Positions 42,454 to 52,372 of a DNA stretch of 64,000 bases are shown here, one piece after another; the stretch's first letter is position 1, and each line of letters starts with the position of its first letter. This DNA is from an uncultured Prevotellaceae bacterium (GTDB taxonomy: Bacteria; Bacteroidota; Bacteroidia; Bacteroidales; Bacteroidaceae): positions 1-64,000 of the forward strand of contig CASFNA010000019.1 of the NCBI GenBank assembly GCA_949295905.1, in the 5' to 3' direction. The position numbers and the translations under genes were made by a program. A model generated the notes under the pieces. The model did no database searches, had not been told where the DNA came from, and saw only the letters and a list, made by a program, of their open reading frames with translations.

Positions 42454-42495
42454 AAATGCAAACAAACGGAATATTGGCTCCGTTTGTTTGCATTT
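42454..42495 (-). terminator. Terminator of glmM
   Basis: AAATGCAAACAAACGGA (42454-42470) and its exact complement (42479-42495), 8-nt loop, then a T-rich run on the minus strand. Confidence 0.85.
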
Positions 42496-42515
42496 CAGAT
42501 TTGCATAAAAAGTAT

Positions 42516-43901
42516 TTAAATCATATCCATTACAACACGCATGATTTGCTTTCCCAAAGCATCAGCCTCTTCCATTGTAGACGCTTCGCTATACACACGG
42601 ATTATAGGCTCGGTATTCGACTTGCGCAAATGCACCCACTTATCAGGAAAATCAATCTTAACACCGTCGATGTCATTAACCTGCTGGTCTGCATACATCT
42701 GCTTGACCTTGGAAAGAATAGCATCTATATCAGTAGACGGTGTAAGGTCTATACGGTTTTTGGCTATATAATAATTGGGGAATGTCGAGCGCAACTCACT
42801 CACCTTGCAGCCTTTTTGTGCCAACGACGACAGGAAAAGGGCAATGCCTACAAGAGCATCACGGCCATAATGGCACTCGGGATAAATCACTCCACCATTG
42901 CCTTCACCGCCTATTACAGCATTGACTTCTTTCATCTTGGTTGTAACATTCACTTCACCGACAGCCGATGCGGTATACTTTCCGCCGTAGCGCTCCGTAA
43001 CGTCACGCAACGCACGTGTGCTGCTAAGGTTGCTTACAGTATTGCCTGGCGTATGGCTAAGGACATAGTCTGCTACAGACACAAGCGTATATTCCTCGCC
43101 GAACATACGTCCGTCTTCACAAATGAACGCCAAGCGGTCTACATCAGGGTCAACCACGATGCCAAGGTCGAAACCTCCGGCACGCATACGTTCCATTATA
43201 CCTCCGAGATTCTTCTCAAGAGGCTCCGGGTTGTGGGCGAAATCACCGTCAGGCGTGCCGTTGAGAAGTTCAAATTCTACTCCAAGCTCATTAAGCAAAT
43301 CAGGCAGTATTATTCCGCCGACACTGTTTATCGTGTCAACACAAACACGGAAACGGGCTCTCTTTATCGCATCAACATCCACAAGCGGCAAGGCCAGCAC
43401 AGTCTCGATATGTTTACAGTTAAACGTATCATCGCTCATGTACTTACCGAGCTTGTCAACCTCGGCATACGTGAAATCTTCACTTTCCGCAATAGCGAGC
43501 ACCTCATTACCATCTTCCTTGTCGAGGAACTCGCCTTCGCTATTGAGCAGCTTCAGGGCATTCCACTGACGCGGGTTATGGCTGGCGGTAATAATTATTC
43601 CACCGTCTGCACCCGACATGCGAACCGCAAGCTCTGTAGTGGGGGTTGTGGCAAGACCAATGTCCAACACGTCAAAGCCTGCGCCCATCAGAGTTCCACA
43701 CACAATGTTGCGCACCATGTCGCCCGATATACGCGCATCACGCCCTACAACAATCTTTCCGCAGCACCTTTCACCGCGGCTCTTACGGATGAACATGGAA
43801 TAAGCACTTGCAAACTTCACAATATCGAGCGGATTAAGAGTGTCGCCAGTACGTCCTCCTATCGTTCCGCGAATACCTGATATTGATTTTATCAGTGACA
43901 T
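42516..43901 (-). CDS. glmM: Phosphoglucosamine mutase
   Basis: 461 residues. Four-domain phosphohexomutase: N-terminal SISGIRGTIGG, catalytic phosphoserine loop TASHNPRQWNA with Ser107, metal-binding loop DPDVDRLAF, sugar-binding GGEGNGGVIYPECHYGRD and C-terminal phosphate-binding RKSNTEPIIRVYSEA. It converts glucosamine-6-phosphate to glucosamine-1-phosphate for UDP-GlcNAc and peptidoglycan. The RxSNTEP loop supports GlmM or a close relative over phosphoglucomutase. The DUF4827 gene lies 107 bp upstream on the same strand. Confidence 0.9.
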   Translation of the reverse strand: MSLIKSISGIRGTIGGRTGDTLNPLDIVKFASAYSMFIRKSRGERCCGKIVVGRDARISGDMVRNIVCGTLMGAGFDVLDIGLATTPTTELAVRMSGADGGIIITASHNPRQWNALKLLNSEGEFLDKEDGNEVLAIAESEDFTYAEVDKLGKYMSDDTFNCKHIETVLALPLVDVDAIKRARFRVCVDTINSVGGIILPDLLNELGVEFELLNGTPDGDFAHNPEPLEKNLGGIMERMRAGGFDLGIVVDPDVDRLAFICEDGRMFGEEYTLVSVADYVLSHTPGNTVSNLSSTRALRDVTERYGGKYTASAVGEVNVTTKMKEVNAVIGGEGNGGVIYPECHYGRDALVGIALFLSSLAQKGCKVSELRSTFPNYYIAKNRIDLTPSTDIDAILSKVKQMYADQQVNDIDGVKIDFPDKWVHLRKSNTEPIIRVYSEASTMEEADALGKQIMRVVMDMI

Positions 43902-44008
43902 AGTTTTAAGTAAAAAATTAGAAGTAAGAAGTTAAGAATCAAGAAAATATGCCATAAACATCTTTGTCAGACTATTCCTAATCCCCAATTCATAAATTTT
44001 TATTTAAA

Positions 44009-44644
44009 TTACCGTCCCCTTTCGTAGGTAATCGTATAATAACAAGGATATACGCCAGATGACGCATACTGATGCCCCTGCGTACTCGGAACTATAAGGT
44101 TGACCTTAGCCAAGGCATCCGACGATGTATGCCTTCCGACATTAATATAATTGAAAGGCACAAGCCATCCGGTAGGAACAGACGTTGTGCTGTAAAACGT
44201 ATACATCAGACTCGAATTGGGGTCGAACGAGGCGGTAAACGTTCCGCCCGTATTGGTGACGCTCATTTTCTCCGGTATTGACGCAAAAGACAATATATTA
44301 TTGGTGAGCTGAATGGAATCGGTAAGGAGATTGCGCTCCGTAAACCGGCAAAGAACTGTTGTTGTCTGCCCGTCCTTGATAGGCTCGCCTTCGCCTTTCC
44401 TAACAATCTGCATATATACGCCAGAGTTCTTCATCAATACAAACTCGTGCTTGGTTGTATCCGTCTTATAGCCGTTAGCCCTAAACTCGGCCTCGGTCAG
44501 GACATCTATATCATTTTCATTGATAAACCGCCTTATCGCCGAATTTTCACGGTCACGCTGCTCCGCGTACGTCTCTGTATCATCACAGCTTGCCACTGAA
44601 ACCAATGCAAGCAAAGCGATGAATGCAAATGCAAATTTCTTCAT
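44009..44644 (-). CDS. DUF4827 lipoprotein (FKBP-like fold)
   Basis: 211 residues. Lipoprotein signal MKKFAFAFIALLALVSVASC with Cys20. The domain fits DUF4827: AEQRDRENSAIRRFINENDI, GVYMQIVRKGEGEPIKDGQTTTVLCRF (FKBP-like start), GWLVPFNYINVGR and a closing YPCYYTITYERGR. Peptidyl-prolyl isomerase activity is not implied by the fold alone. It is upstream of glmM on the same strand. Confidence 0.82.
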   Translation of the reverse strand: MKKFAFAFIALLALVSVASCDDTETYAEQRDRENSAIRRFINENDIDVLTEAEFRANGYKTDTTKHEFVLMKNSGVYMQIVRKGEGEPIKDGQTTTVLCRFTERNLLTDSIQLTNNILSFASIPEKMSVTNTGGTFTASFDPNSSLMYTFYSTTSVPTGWLVPFNYINVGRHTSSDALAKVNLIVPSTQGHQYASSGVYPCYYTITYERGR

Positions 44645-44787
44645 TTTATAAAAACTGTATGTAACAACGGCCGCAAAATTACAAAAAATAAAACAACAAC
44701 GGCCCTACCTAATCTATTTATTATGCTTTTTTATAACTCAAGAATACGCCGCACCTACTCCAATTCCACAAAAGCACAACAAAAAAA

Positions 44788-44812
44788 CAACCTACTGAAT
44801 ATCAGTAGGTTG
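44788..44812 (-). terminator. Terminator downstream of the initiator tRNA
   Basis: CAACCTACTGA/TCAGTAGGTTG, 11-bp stem with a 3-nt loop, and seven T on the minus strand. Confidence 0.85.
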
Positions 44813-44823
44813 AATCTGGTTAG

Positions 44824-44896
44824 TTGCGGAGGCAGGACTCGAACATGCGACCTCCAGGTTATGAGCCTGGCGAGCTACCAACTGCTCCACTCCGCG
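44824..44896 (-). tRNA. Initiator tRNA-fMet (CAT anticodon)
   Basis: 73-nt tRNA. It starts CGCGGAGTGGAGCAGTTGG. The anticodon loop is CTCATAA on a CCAGG/CCTGG stem. The T arm contains GTTCGAGTC. The acceptor stem pairs GCGGAG with CTCCGC and leaves the first C opposite A72. The C1-A72 mismatch marks an initiator tRNA. The 3' CCA is not encoded (CTA follows). Confidence 0.95.
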
Positions 44897-44938
44897 ATGT
44901 TTTCTATATACAAGCACATCATTTCTGATTTGCGAGTG

Positions 44939-44970
44939 CAAAGGTACTGCTTTTCCATGAACTGTGCAAA
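44939..44970 (-). promoter_or_regulatory. Promoter of tRNA-fMet
   Basis: Minus strand TTTG (44967-44970), 20-bp spacer, TACCTTTG (44939-44946), followed by CACTCG. Start expected about 36 nt before the mature tRNA. Confidence 0.75.
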
Positions 44971-45058
44971 TTTTCGTCGCACTTTTTGCGCTTACGGCTT
45001 AATTTTTGTTTAAAACGAGGGTTCAGAGCATCTTTTACACCAATTACAAGAAGACAAA

Positions 45059-45090
45059 TTTTGCCGTATCAAATAAAATTGATACTTTTG
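45059..45090 (+). promoter_or_regulatory. Promoter of the TetR-type gene
   Basis: TTTTG (45059-45063), 19-bp spacer, TACTTTTG (45083-45090). Confidence 0.75.
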
Positions 45091-45140
45091 CACACGACAA
45101 ACGGAATGTGCAAAAAGCAAAGGAAGGAGGTATCGACAAC

Positions 45141-45734
45141 ATGTCCATATCGAAGACAAGACACAAATTAGTAGATGTCGCCAGGCAACTGTTTGCAAAG
45201 AACGGTCTGGAAAACACTACTATGAACGACATTGCACGCGCCTCAGGCAAAGGGCGAAGGACTCTTTACACTTATTTTAAAAGCAAAGAGGATGTTTATT
45301 ATGCCGTAATTGAATCAGAGCTGGAAAGGCTTTCAGACAAAATGGATGAAGTCGCGGCTAAGAAAATACGCCCACAAGACAAGATTATCGAACTGATATA
45401 CACCCACCTCAACATGATTAAAGAAACCGTAATGCGCAATGGCAACCTGCGCGCGGCTTTCTTCAGGAACATATGGATGGTGGAAAAGGTCAGAAAGAAT
45501 TTCGACGAGGACGAAATAGAGCTATTCCGAAAGGTGTATGCAGACGGCAAAGCGGACGGAGAGTTCGATATTGACAACGTAGAGCTCGTAGCCGACATCA
45601 CCCATTACTGCATCAAGGGACTTGAAGTTCCATTCATATGTGGCAGACTTGGACATGGCATGACTCCTGAAGCAAGCAAGCCGCTCGTAGCAAAAGTGGT
45701 ATACGGCGCATTGGGAAAGTCAATGGCCAAATGA
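45141..45734 (+). CDS. TetR/AcrR-family transcriptional regulator
   Basis: 197 residues from the ATG at 45141 (MSISKTRHKLVDVARQLFAK), which has an unusually good AGGAAGGAGG ribosome binding site 10 bp upstream. An ATG-less extension upstream crosses the promoter and is rejected. The HTH is KNGLENTTMNDIARASGKGRRTLYTYFKSKEDVYYAV (about 19-55); the C-terminal helical domain would bind a ligand. Placed 85 bp before fabG, it may regulate fatty acid synthesis; in Bacteroidota this pairing is common. Confidence 0.92.
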   Translation: MSISKTRHKLVDVARQLFAKNGLENTTMNDIARASGKGRRTLYTYFKSKEDVYYAVIESELERLSDKMDEVAAKKIRPQDKIIELIYTHLNMIKETVMRNGNLRAAFFRNIWMVEKVRKNFDEDEIELFRKVYADGKADGEFDIDNVELVADITHYCIKGLEVPFICGRLGHGMTPEASKPLVAKVVYGALGKSMAK

Positions 45735-45819
45735 ATTGTTGTACGGCCATACATAAAAAGCCTACACCTTAATTATATATAAGCAGCATAAGTTTCATTA
45801 AAATAAAACAAACAGAAAA

Positions 45820-46566
45820 ATGGGATTACTTACAGGTAAGACCGCTCTCATAACAGGAGCGGCGCGCGGTATAGGCAAAGCCATCGCGCTGAAATTCGCC
45901 GAAGAAGGCGCAAACATCGCATTCACGGACCTCGTTATCGACGAGAACGGAAAAGCGACCGAAGCTGAAATCGCAGCCAAGGGCGTAAAGGCCAAAGGAT
46001 ATGCAAGCAACGCCGCCGACTTCGCACAGACGGAAGAAGTAGTAAATCAGGTAAAAAATGACTTCGGCTCAATTGACATACTTGTAAACAACGCCGGAAT
46101 AACAAAAGACGGCCTCATGATGCGTATGACCGAAGCTCAGTGGGACGCAGTAATCGCGGTCAACCTGAAATCTGCGTTCAACTTCATACACGCCTGCACC
46201 CCAATCATGATGCGCCAGAAGAGCGGAAGCATCATCAATATGGCATCAGTTGTAGGTGTGCACGGCAATGCAGGACAGTGCAACTACGCTGCATCCAAGG
46301 CCGGCCTCATAGCACTTGCGAAGAGCATAGGTCAGGAGATTGGTTCACGTGGTATTCGCGCCAACGCCATCGCTCCCGGATTCATCGAAACCGCAATGAC
46401 ACAGGCACTTCCCGACAACATCCGCAAAGAGTGGATACAGAAGATACCACTGCGCCGCGCAGGGCAGGTGGAGGACATTGCGAATGTGGCAACATTCCTT
46501 GCATCAGACCTGTCTTCGTATGTAACCGGACAAGTCATCCAGGTTGACGGTGGAATGAACATGTAA
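45820..46566 (+). CDS. fabG: 3-oxoacyl-[acyl-carrier-protein] reductase
   Basis: 248 residues, classical short-chain dehydrogenase. NAD(P)-binding TGAARGIGKAIAL (about 12-24), NNAGITKDGLMMRM and the catalytic Tyr156 and Lys160 in NYAASKAG, with an upstream Ser in ASVVGVHG. The C-terminus GQVIQVDGGMNM is characteristic of FabG. It reduces 3-oxoacyl-ACP in the fatty acid elongation cycle. It follows the TetR-type gene by 85 bp. Confidence 0.95.
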   Translation: MGLLTGKTALITGAARGIGKAIALKFAEEGANIAFTDLVIDENGKATEAEIAAKGVKAKGYASNAADFAQTEEVVNQVKNDFGSIDILVNNAGITKDGLMMRMTEAQWDAVIAVNLKSAFNFIHACTPIMMRQKSGSIINMASVVGVHGNAGQCNYAASKAGLIALAKSIGQEIGSRGIRANAIAPGFIETAMTQALPDNIRKEWIQKIPLRRAGQVEDIANVATFLASDLSSYVTGQVIQVDGGMNM

Positions 46567-46580
46567 CAAACAAATTAAAA

Positions 46581-46654
46581 ATGAAAAATTAAAAATGAAT
46601 GATCGGGCTGACGCTGAGAATGCAGCACAGCATTATTCATTTTTAATTTTTCAT
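46581..46654. terminator. ATTAAAAATG-word palindrome between fabG and rluA-type gene
   Basis: ATGAAAAATTAAAAATGAAT (46581-46600) and its exact complement (46635-46654), 34-bp loop. The words repeat with period 7. It begins 15 bp after the fabG stop. Confidence 0.7.
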
Positions 46655-46670
46655 TATTCATTTTTCATTT

Positions 46671-47339
46671 ATGAACGTCGTTTACGAAGACAACCATATA
46701 ATTATTGTAAGCAAGCGCAGCGGTGAAATAGTGCAGGGAGACAAAACCGGCGACCGTACACTGGCTGACGATGTAAAGGCATACATCAAGGAGAAATACG
46801 CCAAACCGGGAAACGTTTTCCTCGGCGTGGCGCACAGGCTTGACCGCCCCGTATGGGGGCTTGTTGTCTTCGCCAAAACGTCAAAGGCACTGGCGAGGCT
46901 TAATGAAATGTTCCGCAACGGTGACGTGCGGAAAACATATTGGGCAATTTGCCAAAACGCGCCAAAAGAGCCTGAAGCCACACTCACCCACTGGCTTACG
47001 CGCAACGAGAAACAAAACAAGAGCTACGCATACGACCGTGAAGTGCCGGGAGCGAAGAAAGCCGTACTCCACTACAAAGTAATCGGCCGTTCTGAAAGAT
47101 ACACTCTCGTTGAGGTTGAGCTGATGACGGGCCGCCACCACCAGATACGCTGCCAGTTGGCAAAAATCGGATGCCCCATCAAGGGCGACCTGAAATACGG
47201 CGCACGCCGCAGCAATCCCGACGGCAGCATATCACTGCTTGCGCGCAAAGTGGAATTCACACATCCCGTATCGAAAGAACTGATAAGCGTCACAAGCCCC
47301 GTACCTGACGACCGCCTGTGGCGTGAAATAACGGAATGA
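46671..47339 (+). CDS. RluA-family RNA pseudouridine synthase
   Basis: 222 residues. Catalytic motif AHRLDRPVWGLVVFAKTSKAL with Asp58, then TRKTYWAIC-like RKTYWAICQN and the substrate motif GRHHQIRCQLAKIGCPIKGDLKYG. It converts uridine to pseudouridine in rRNA or tRNA; the site cannot be assigned. It has no S4 domain and is short, like RluA/TruC-type enzymes. The ATG follows the palindrome by 16 bp. Confidence 0.93.
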   Translation: MNVVYEDNHIIIVSKRSGEIVQGDKTGDRTLADDVKAYIKEKYAKPGNVFLGVAHRLDRPVWGLVVFAKTSKALARLNEMFRNGDVRKTYWAICQNAPKEPEATLTHWLTRNEKQNKSYAYDREVPGAKKAVLHYKVIGRSERYTLVEVELMTGRHHQIRCQLAKIGCPIKGDLKYGARRSNPDGSISLLARKVEFTHPVSKELISVTSPVPDDRLWREITE

Positions 47340-47448
47340 ATATTTTTGCCGGCATCACCTGTCATCTGTCAGGATTGCCAGGAAACACGTGAAAATCAAT
47401 TACTTACACGCTGAAACATACAAAATTGGGCTGTCAGCTTCTGTCAAT

Positions 47449-47529
47449 GGCCTTTTACATTCCAAAAGGCCGTCTTCCATCGTCTAAAAGGCCATCTTTT
47501 ACAAACCGAAAAACGGCCTTTTGCAAAAG
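47449..47529. repeat. AAGGCCGTC intergenic repeat with CTGTCAG words upstream
   Basis: ATGGCCTTTTACATTCC, AAAAGGCCGTCTTCC, TAAAAGGCCATCTTTTAC and GAAAAACGGCCTTTTGC alternate. CTGTCATCTGTCAG (47352-47365) and CTGTCAGCTTCTGTCA (47431-47446) precede it. Confidence 0.7.
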
Positions 47530-47752
47530 CATAACAAACGGATTTCGGGTACAAACACATCCCATGACGCGACCTGCCGGCAACCAATGAGAAAGCACAT
47601 ATGGTAAAAAGTCTTGGGATAAAACCTATAATGCTGGTTACAACAAATTACATGAAAAAGCCATACTGCCTTATTTTTGTTGCCAAAACGTTTTCTGTTT
47701 TCCAAAATAATTGCTTACTTTGCATATAAGTACACTAAAAACAAATAACTCC

Positions 47753-50700
47753 GTGCAAAGAAAGAAGTTGCTGAAATGGGGAGCCGGCATAGTGCTGACA
47801 CCGATTTTACTTTTCATCATACTAACCATATTGCTTTACCTGCCACCTGTGCAGAACTGGCTCGTACAGCAAGTGACACAGTACGCGTCGAGGCAGACCG
47901 GCATGGAAATATCCGTACAGAGGGTCAGGCTGGCTTTTCCGCTCGACCTTTGCGTCAAAGGATTCAGCATGTCGCAAAAAAACGATTCGCTGCCACGGCG
48001 CGACACCATTGCCGATGTCAAGAGCCTCATGGTAGACGTGCAGCTGTGGCCGCTGCTGAAAGGCAACGTCGAGGTTGACGCCCTCGAGTTCAACGATGTC
48101 AACCTGAACACGGCCGACCTTGTAAGCTCCGCCCGCGTGAAGGGCCGCATAGGCCGCCTCTACCTGCAAAGCCACGGCATAGACTTGGGCAAGGAGACTG
48201 TAAGGATTAACGAGGCAGCGCTGGCCGACGCCGCCGTAAGCGTGGAACTTAGCGACACCGTGCCGCCGGACACATCGACTACGACCAACAACTGGAAAAT
48301 AAGGGTTGACAAGCTCGACATATCAAAGACCGGGGTGACCGTGCACATGCCCGGCGACACACTGCAAATAGCCGCATACATGGGCAAGACCGAGGCACGG
48401 GGCGGATGTTTCGACCTATCGTCGGGGCTTTATAGCGTAGACAGGCTCGACTGGACAGACGGCCGGCTGGCATACGACAACAACTTCGCACAGCACACAG
48501 ACGGGCTCGACCCCAACCACATTGCACTCACAGGCGTGACCGTAGGGCTTGACTCCGTCTACTTCCGCTCGCCCGACATGAGGCTCAACCTGCGCCGATG
48601 CGCTTTCAAGGAGAAAAGCGGCATCACCGTGGAAAGCATCGCCGGTACGGTAAGCATGGACTCCGTAAGGCTGACCGTACCGTCAATCAGCCTGCGGACA
48701 TCCGACTCACACCTTACGGCAAAAATGGCGATGGACGTTGACGCGTTTGATGACAAATCACCGGGCAGACTCTATATAGACACAGAATGCGCCATTGGCA
48801 AGCAAGACATAATGCGCTTCATGGGCGGCATGCCCACGGGCTTCGTGCGCCGCTGGCCCAACCGGCCGCTGACAATGAAGGCCGTGGCGGCTGGAAACAT
48901 GAGGATGCTGAACATAGGAGGCATAAACATAAAGCTGCCTTCGGCGTTCAACATCAACATAAACGGCACGGCCGGCAACCTGACCGACACCGACAGACTT
49001 ACAGCCAAGGTAAAACTTGACGCAAACACTTACGACCTCGGCTTCGTAAACGAGCTGCTAAGGACACAAGGCGCGCCCGTAACCGTTCCGCGGAACATCG
49101 GCATCAGAGGCGGCATCGGTATCGACGGCAACCGCTACAGCGCCGACCTGACGGCGACGGAAGGCGGCGGACGCATAAAAGCCAAAGGCCGCATTGACAC
49201 AAAGAGCATGAAATACGATGCGTCACTGCTGGCCGAGAACCTGCGGACAAGCCATTTCCTCGCCATAGACAGCATAGGCGACTTCAGCGGACACGCCACG
49301 GTAAGCGGCTCGGGTACAAACCTGACGTCGCCACGGACAACGCTAACAGCCCAAGCAGGCGTAGACAAGTTCAGCATAGGGACGTACAACCTCGACAGCA
49401 TAAGCCTGCAAGCCGACATGAAAGGCGGCAAGGCTTACGCCACGCTCAACAGCGACAACCCTCTGGCCAAAGGCACAATCGCGCTCGACGCACGTGTGGG
49501 CAAGAAGATGGTACGCTCTACGCTAACGGCCGACGTGGCGCATACCGACTGGTACGGACTGCACCTTACCGAGTCGCCGCTGGCCACATCGCTGCGCTGC
49601 CGCGTAGACGTAGGCACCGACCTGAAGACAATGCTATGGGTCAGGGGCATGATTAACGACCTCACGATAGAGGCCGACTCCGGCCGCACTTACCGTCCCG
49701 ACGACCTACGCGTAGACGTATTGACAAGCCGCGACACCACGCACTTCGTGACTGAATGCGGCGACTTCCGCCTGCACTTCAACGGACGCGGCGGCTATAA
49801 GAAAATATTGGACAAGGCCGGAGAGTTCGCCCAAGAGCTTTCAGCAGAACTGAAAAACAAGCAGATTGACGTGCCTGAACTACGTAAAAAGCTGCCATTG
49901 GCACAGCTTTACCTTACAACGGGCAAGAACAATCCGCTAAGCCGCTTCATCGCACGAAAAGGCTTTACATTCCAAGATGCCGACATCGACATATCATCGT
50001 CGCCCATACTCGGCCTCAACGGCAACATACAACTCATCGAACTGCAAAACAGCGCCATGACACTCGACACCGTGCGCTTCAACATCAATTCCGACTCGAC
50101 CAACTGCACCTACAACGCGCAGGTAAGAAACAACAGGAAAAACAAGCAGTACGTATTCAACGCGCTGCTCGACGGATACATATTCGGAAAAGGCTCGGGA
50201 GCCAACATCAGGTTCTACGACGCGCAAGACAGCCTCGGCGTAAAGCTCGGCGTAGAGGCATCAATGGAAGAGCACGGCATCAAGGTACACATGCTGACCG
50301 ACGACCCGATACTCGGCTACAAGAAGTTCAAGGTTAACAACGACAACTTCCTGTACATGGGAGCCGACCGCCGCGTGTCGGCAAAACTGCAACTTACGGC
50401 CGACGACGGAACGGGAGTGCACATATATTCTGACGACGGAAACACCGAAGCCCTGCAAGACCTAACCATCGGACTGAACAAGTTTGACCTGGAGAAAGTC
50501 CTCTCCGTCGTACCATACATGCCCGACATAACCGGAATAATGAACGGCGACTTCCACATTGTGCAGACCAAAGACGCCTTGTCGCTGTCATCTTCTATGT
50601 CAATCGACAACATGACCTATGAACGCAGCCGCATGGGCAACCTAAGCACGGAGTTCGTCTACATGCCGCAGAGCGACGGAACGCATACTCTCGACGGCGT

Positions 50701-52372
50701 ACTAAGCTGCAACGACGAGCAGGTGGCCGAGCTTAGCGGCACGTACAGGTCGGAAGAAAGCGACCTTGACGCCCAACTAAGGATGACACACATGCCGGTA
50801 AGGCTGCTCAACGGCTTCATACCCGACAGGATAATACGCCTAAGAGGCTACGCCGACGGCGAACTGGCCGTACAGGGACAGCTCGACAAGCCGCGCATAA
50901 ACGGCGAGATAAAATTCGACTCGTGCTATATGCGCAGCGCGCAATACGGCGTAAAGATGCGGTGGAGCGACAAGCCGGTGCGCATCGTAGGCAGCAACCT
51001 CTTGTTTGAAGACTTCAAGATGTACGCCAACAACGACAATCCGTTGACGCTGAACGGCAACGTAGACTTCTCCGACATGAGCAACATGAGCATGAACCTG
51101 AACATGGTAGCACGCAACTGCCAGGTAATCGACGCGAAAGAGAACCGCCGCAGCATTGCTTTCGGCAAGGCGTTCGTCGACTTCTTCGCCACGATGAAGG
51201 GCCCAATGGAGCGGCTCGAGATGCTCGGAAGGCTCGACGTGCTCGGCTCTACGGACATGTCATATATCCTGCGCGACACCCCACTTTCCACCGACAACAG
51301 GATGGACGAGCTTGTAAAGTTTGTCAACTTTGAGGACACTACCGCCACCGTGGTTGAGCACCAGCCCATTTCAGGGTTCAAGATGGACCTGACGCTGAAC
51401 GTCGCACAGGGCGCACACGTAATGTGTTACTTGAACGACGACCACTCGAACTACATCGACCTGATGGGCGGCGGCAGCCTAAGGATGCAATACGGGCTTA
51501 CGGGCGACATTCGCCTGACGGGACGCTATACTCTCGACAACGGTGTGATGAAATACTCTTTGCCCGTAATACCACTCAAAACGTTCACCATACAGGACGG
51601 CAGCTATATCGAATTTACGGGCGACCCGATGAACCCAAAGCTGAACATAACCGCCACCGAGCGCACAAAGGCCAACGTATCGTCGGGCGGAAGCAGTGAA
51701 GGACGCACCGTAGAGTTCGACTGCGGCGTAGTCATAACCAAGACCCTTTCAGACATGGGACTTGAATTCACCATCAGCGCGCCCGAAGACATGACGCTAA
51801 ACACAGAACTACAGTCGATGAGCGTGGAGCAACGCGGCAAGATTGCGGTTACAATGCTTACAACCGGAATGTATCTTGCAAGCGGCAATACGAGCAAGTT
51901 CTCGATGAACAACGCGCTCAACTCTTTCCTGCAAAGCGAAATCAACAACATAACCGGCAGCGCGCTGCGTTCGCTCGACTTGAGTTTCGGCATGGACAAC
52001 TCCACCGACGCAAGCGGCGGCACACACACTGACTACTCGTTCAAGTTCTCAAAGCGCTTCTGGAACAACCGCATGAAGATTGTTGTAGGAGGCAAAGTTT
52101 CAACCGGACCTGACGTAGCCAACCAGAACGAATCGTTCTTCGACAACGTAACTTTGGAATACCGCCTCGGCGAGTCGTCGGACAAATACCTGAAACTGTA
52201 CTACGACAACAACTCCTACGACTGGCTTGAAGGCACCGTGCGCGAATACGGCGCGGGATTCATCTGGCGCCGCAGCCTGCAACATTTTAAAGAAATATTC
52301 AGTTTCGGAAAGAAGAAGAAAGCAAGGAAAGAAACACAACCTGCCGACTCAACTAAAAACAAAAAAAAATGA
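47753..52372 (+). CDS. tamB: TamB-like translocation and assembly module protein
   Basis: 1,539 residues from the GTG at 47753 (read VQRKKLLKWGAG). A TTG 42 bp earlier overlaps the likely -7 box. An N-terminal membrane helix (GIVLTPILLFIILTILLYLPP) is followed by a very long periplasmic beta-rich region of AsmA/TamB-type repeats. The C-terminal DUF490 domain ends with GGSLRMQYGLTGDIRLTGRYTLDNGVM and LSFGMDNSTDASGG-type segments. TamB-like proteins span the periplasm and move lipids or assist outer membrane protein assembly. It overlaps the tamL gene by 4 bp, matching the usual tamA-tamB pairing. Confidence 0.92.
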   Translation: MQRKKLLKWGAGIVLTPILLFIILTILLYLPPVQNWLVQQVTQYASRQTGMEISVQRVRLAFPLDLCVKGFSMSQKNDSLPRRDTIADVKSLMVDVQLWPLLKGNVEVDALEFNDVNLNTADLVSSARVKGRIGRLYLQSHGIDLGKETVRINEAALADAAVSVELSDTVPPDTSTTTNNWKIRVDKLDISKTGVTVHMPGDTLQIAAYMGKTEARGGCFDLSSGLYSVDRLDWTDGRLAYDNNFAQHTDGLDPNHIALTGVTVGLDSVYFRSPDMRLNLRRCAFKEKSGITVESIAGTVSMDSVRLTVPSISLRTSDSHLTAKMAMDVDAFDDKSPGRLYIDTECAIGKQDIMRFMGGMPTGFVRRWPNRPLTMKAVAAGNMRMLNIGGINIKLPSAFNININGTAGNLTDTDRLTAKVKLDANTYDLGFVNELLRTQGAPVTVPRNIGIRGGIGIDGNRYSADLTATEGGGRIKAKGRIDTKSMKYDASLLAENLRTSHFLAIDSIGDFSGHATVSGSGTNLTSPRTTLTAQAGVDKFSIGTYNLDSISLQADMKGGKAYATLNSDNPLAKGTIALDARVGKKMVRSTLTADVAHTDWYGLHLTESPLATSLRCRVDVGTDLKTMLWVRGMINDLTIEADSGRTYRPDDLRVDVLTSRDTTHFVTECGDFRLHFNGRGGYKKILDKAGEFAQELSAELKNKQIDVPELRKKLPLAQLYLTTGKNNPLSRFIARKGFTFQDADIDISSSPILGLNGNIQLIELQNSAMTLDTVRFNINSDSTNCTYNAQVRNNRKNKQYVFNALLDGYIFGKGSGANIRFYDAQDSLGVKLGVEASMEEHGIKVHMLTDDPILGYKKFKVNNDNFLYMGADRRVSAKLQLTADDGTGVHIYSDDGNTEALQDLTIGLNKFDLEKVLSVVPYMPDITGIMNGDFHIVQTKDALSLSSSMSIDNMTYERSRMGNLSTEFVYMPQSDGTHTLDGVLSCNDEQVAELSGTYRSEESDLDAQLRMTHMPVRLLNGFIPDRIIRLRGYADGELAVQGQLDKPRINGEIKFDSCYMRSAQYGVKMRWSDKPVRIVGSNLLFEDFKMYANNDNPLTLNGNVDFSDMSNMSMNLNMVARNCQVIDAKENRRSIAFGKAFVDFFATMKGPMERLEMLGRLDVLGSTDMSYILRDTPLSTDNRMDELVKFVNFEDTTATVVEHQPISGFKMDLTLNVAQGAHVMCYLNDDHSNYIDLMGGGSLRMQYGLTGDIRLTGRYTLDNGVMKYSLPVIPLKTFTIQDGSYIEFTGDPMNPKLNITATERTKANVSSGGSSEGRTVEFDCGVVITKTLSDMGLEFTISAPEDMTLNTELQSMSVEQRGKIAVTMLTTGMYLASGNTSKFSMNNALNSFLQSEINNITGSALRSLDLSFGMDNSTDASGGTHTDYSFKFSKRFWNNRMKIVVGGKVSTGPDVANQNESFFDNVTLEYRLGESSDKYLKLYYDNNSYDWLEGTVREYGAGFIWRRSLQHFKEIFSFGKKKKARKETQPADSTKNKKK

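Noticed and set aside
42456-43880. 474-residue ORF on the plus strand
   Set aside because: Antisense shadow of glmM; no domain or signal is visible, while glmM has all catalytic motifs.
47711-47752. TTG start adding 14 residues to TamB
   Set aside because: The TTG overlaps the likely -7 box (TTACTTTGC); the GTG at 47753 gives a usual basic N-terminus before the membrane helix.
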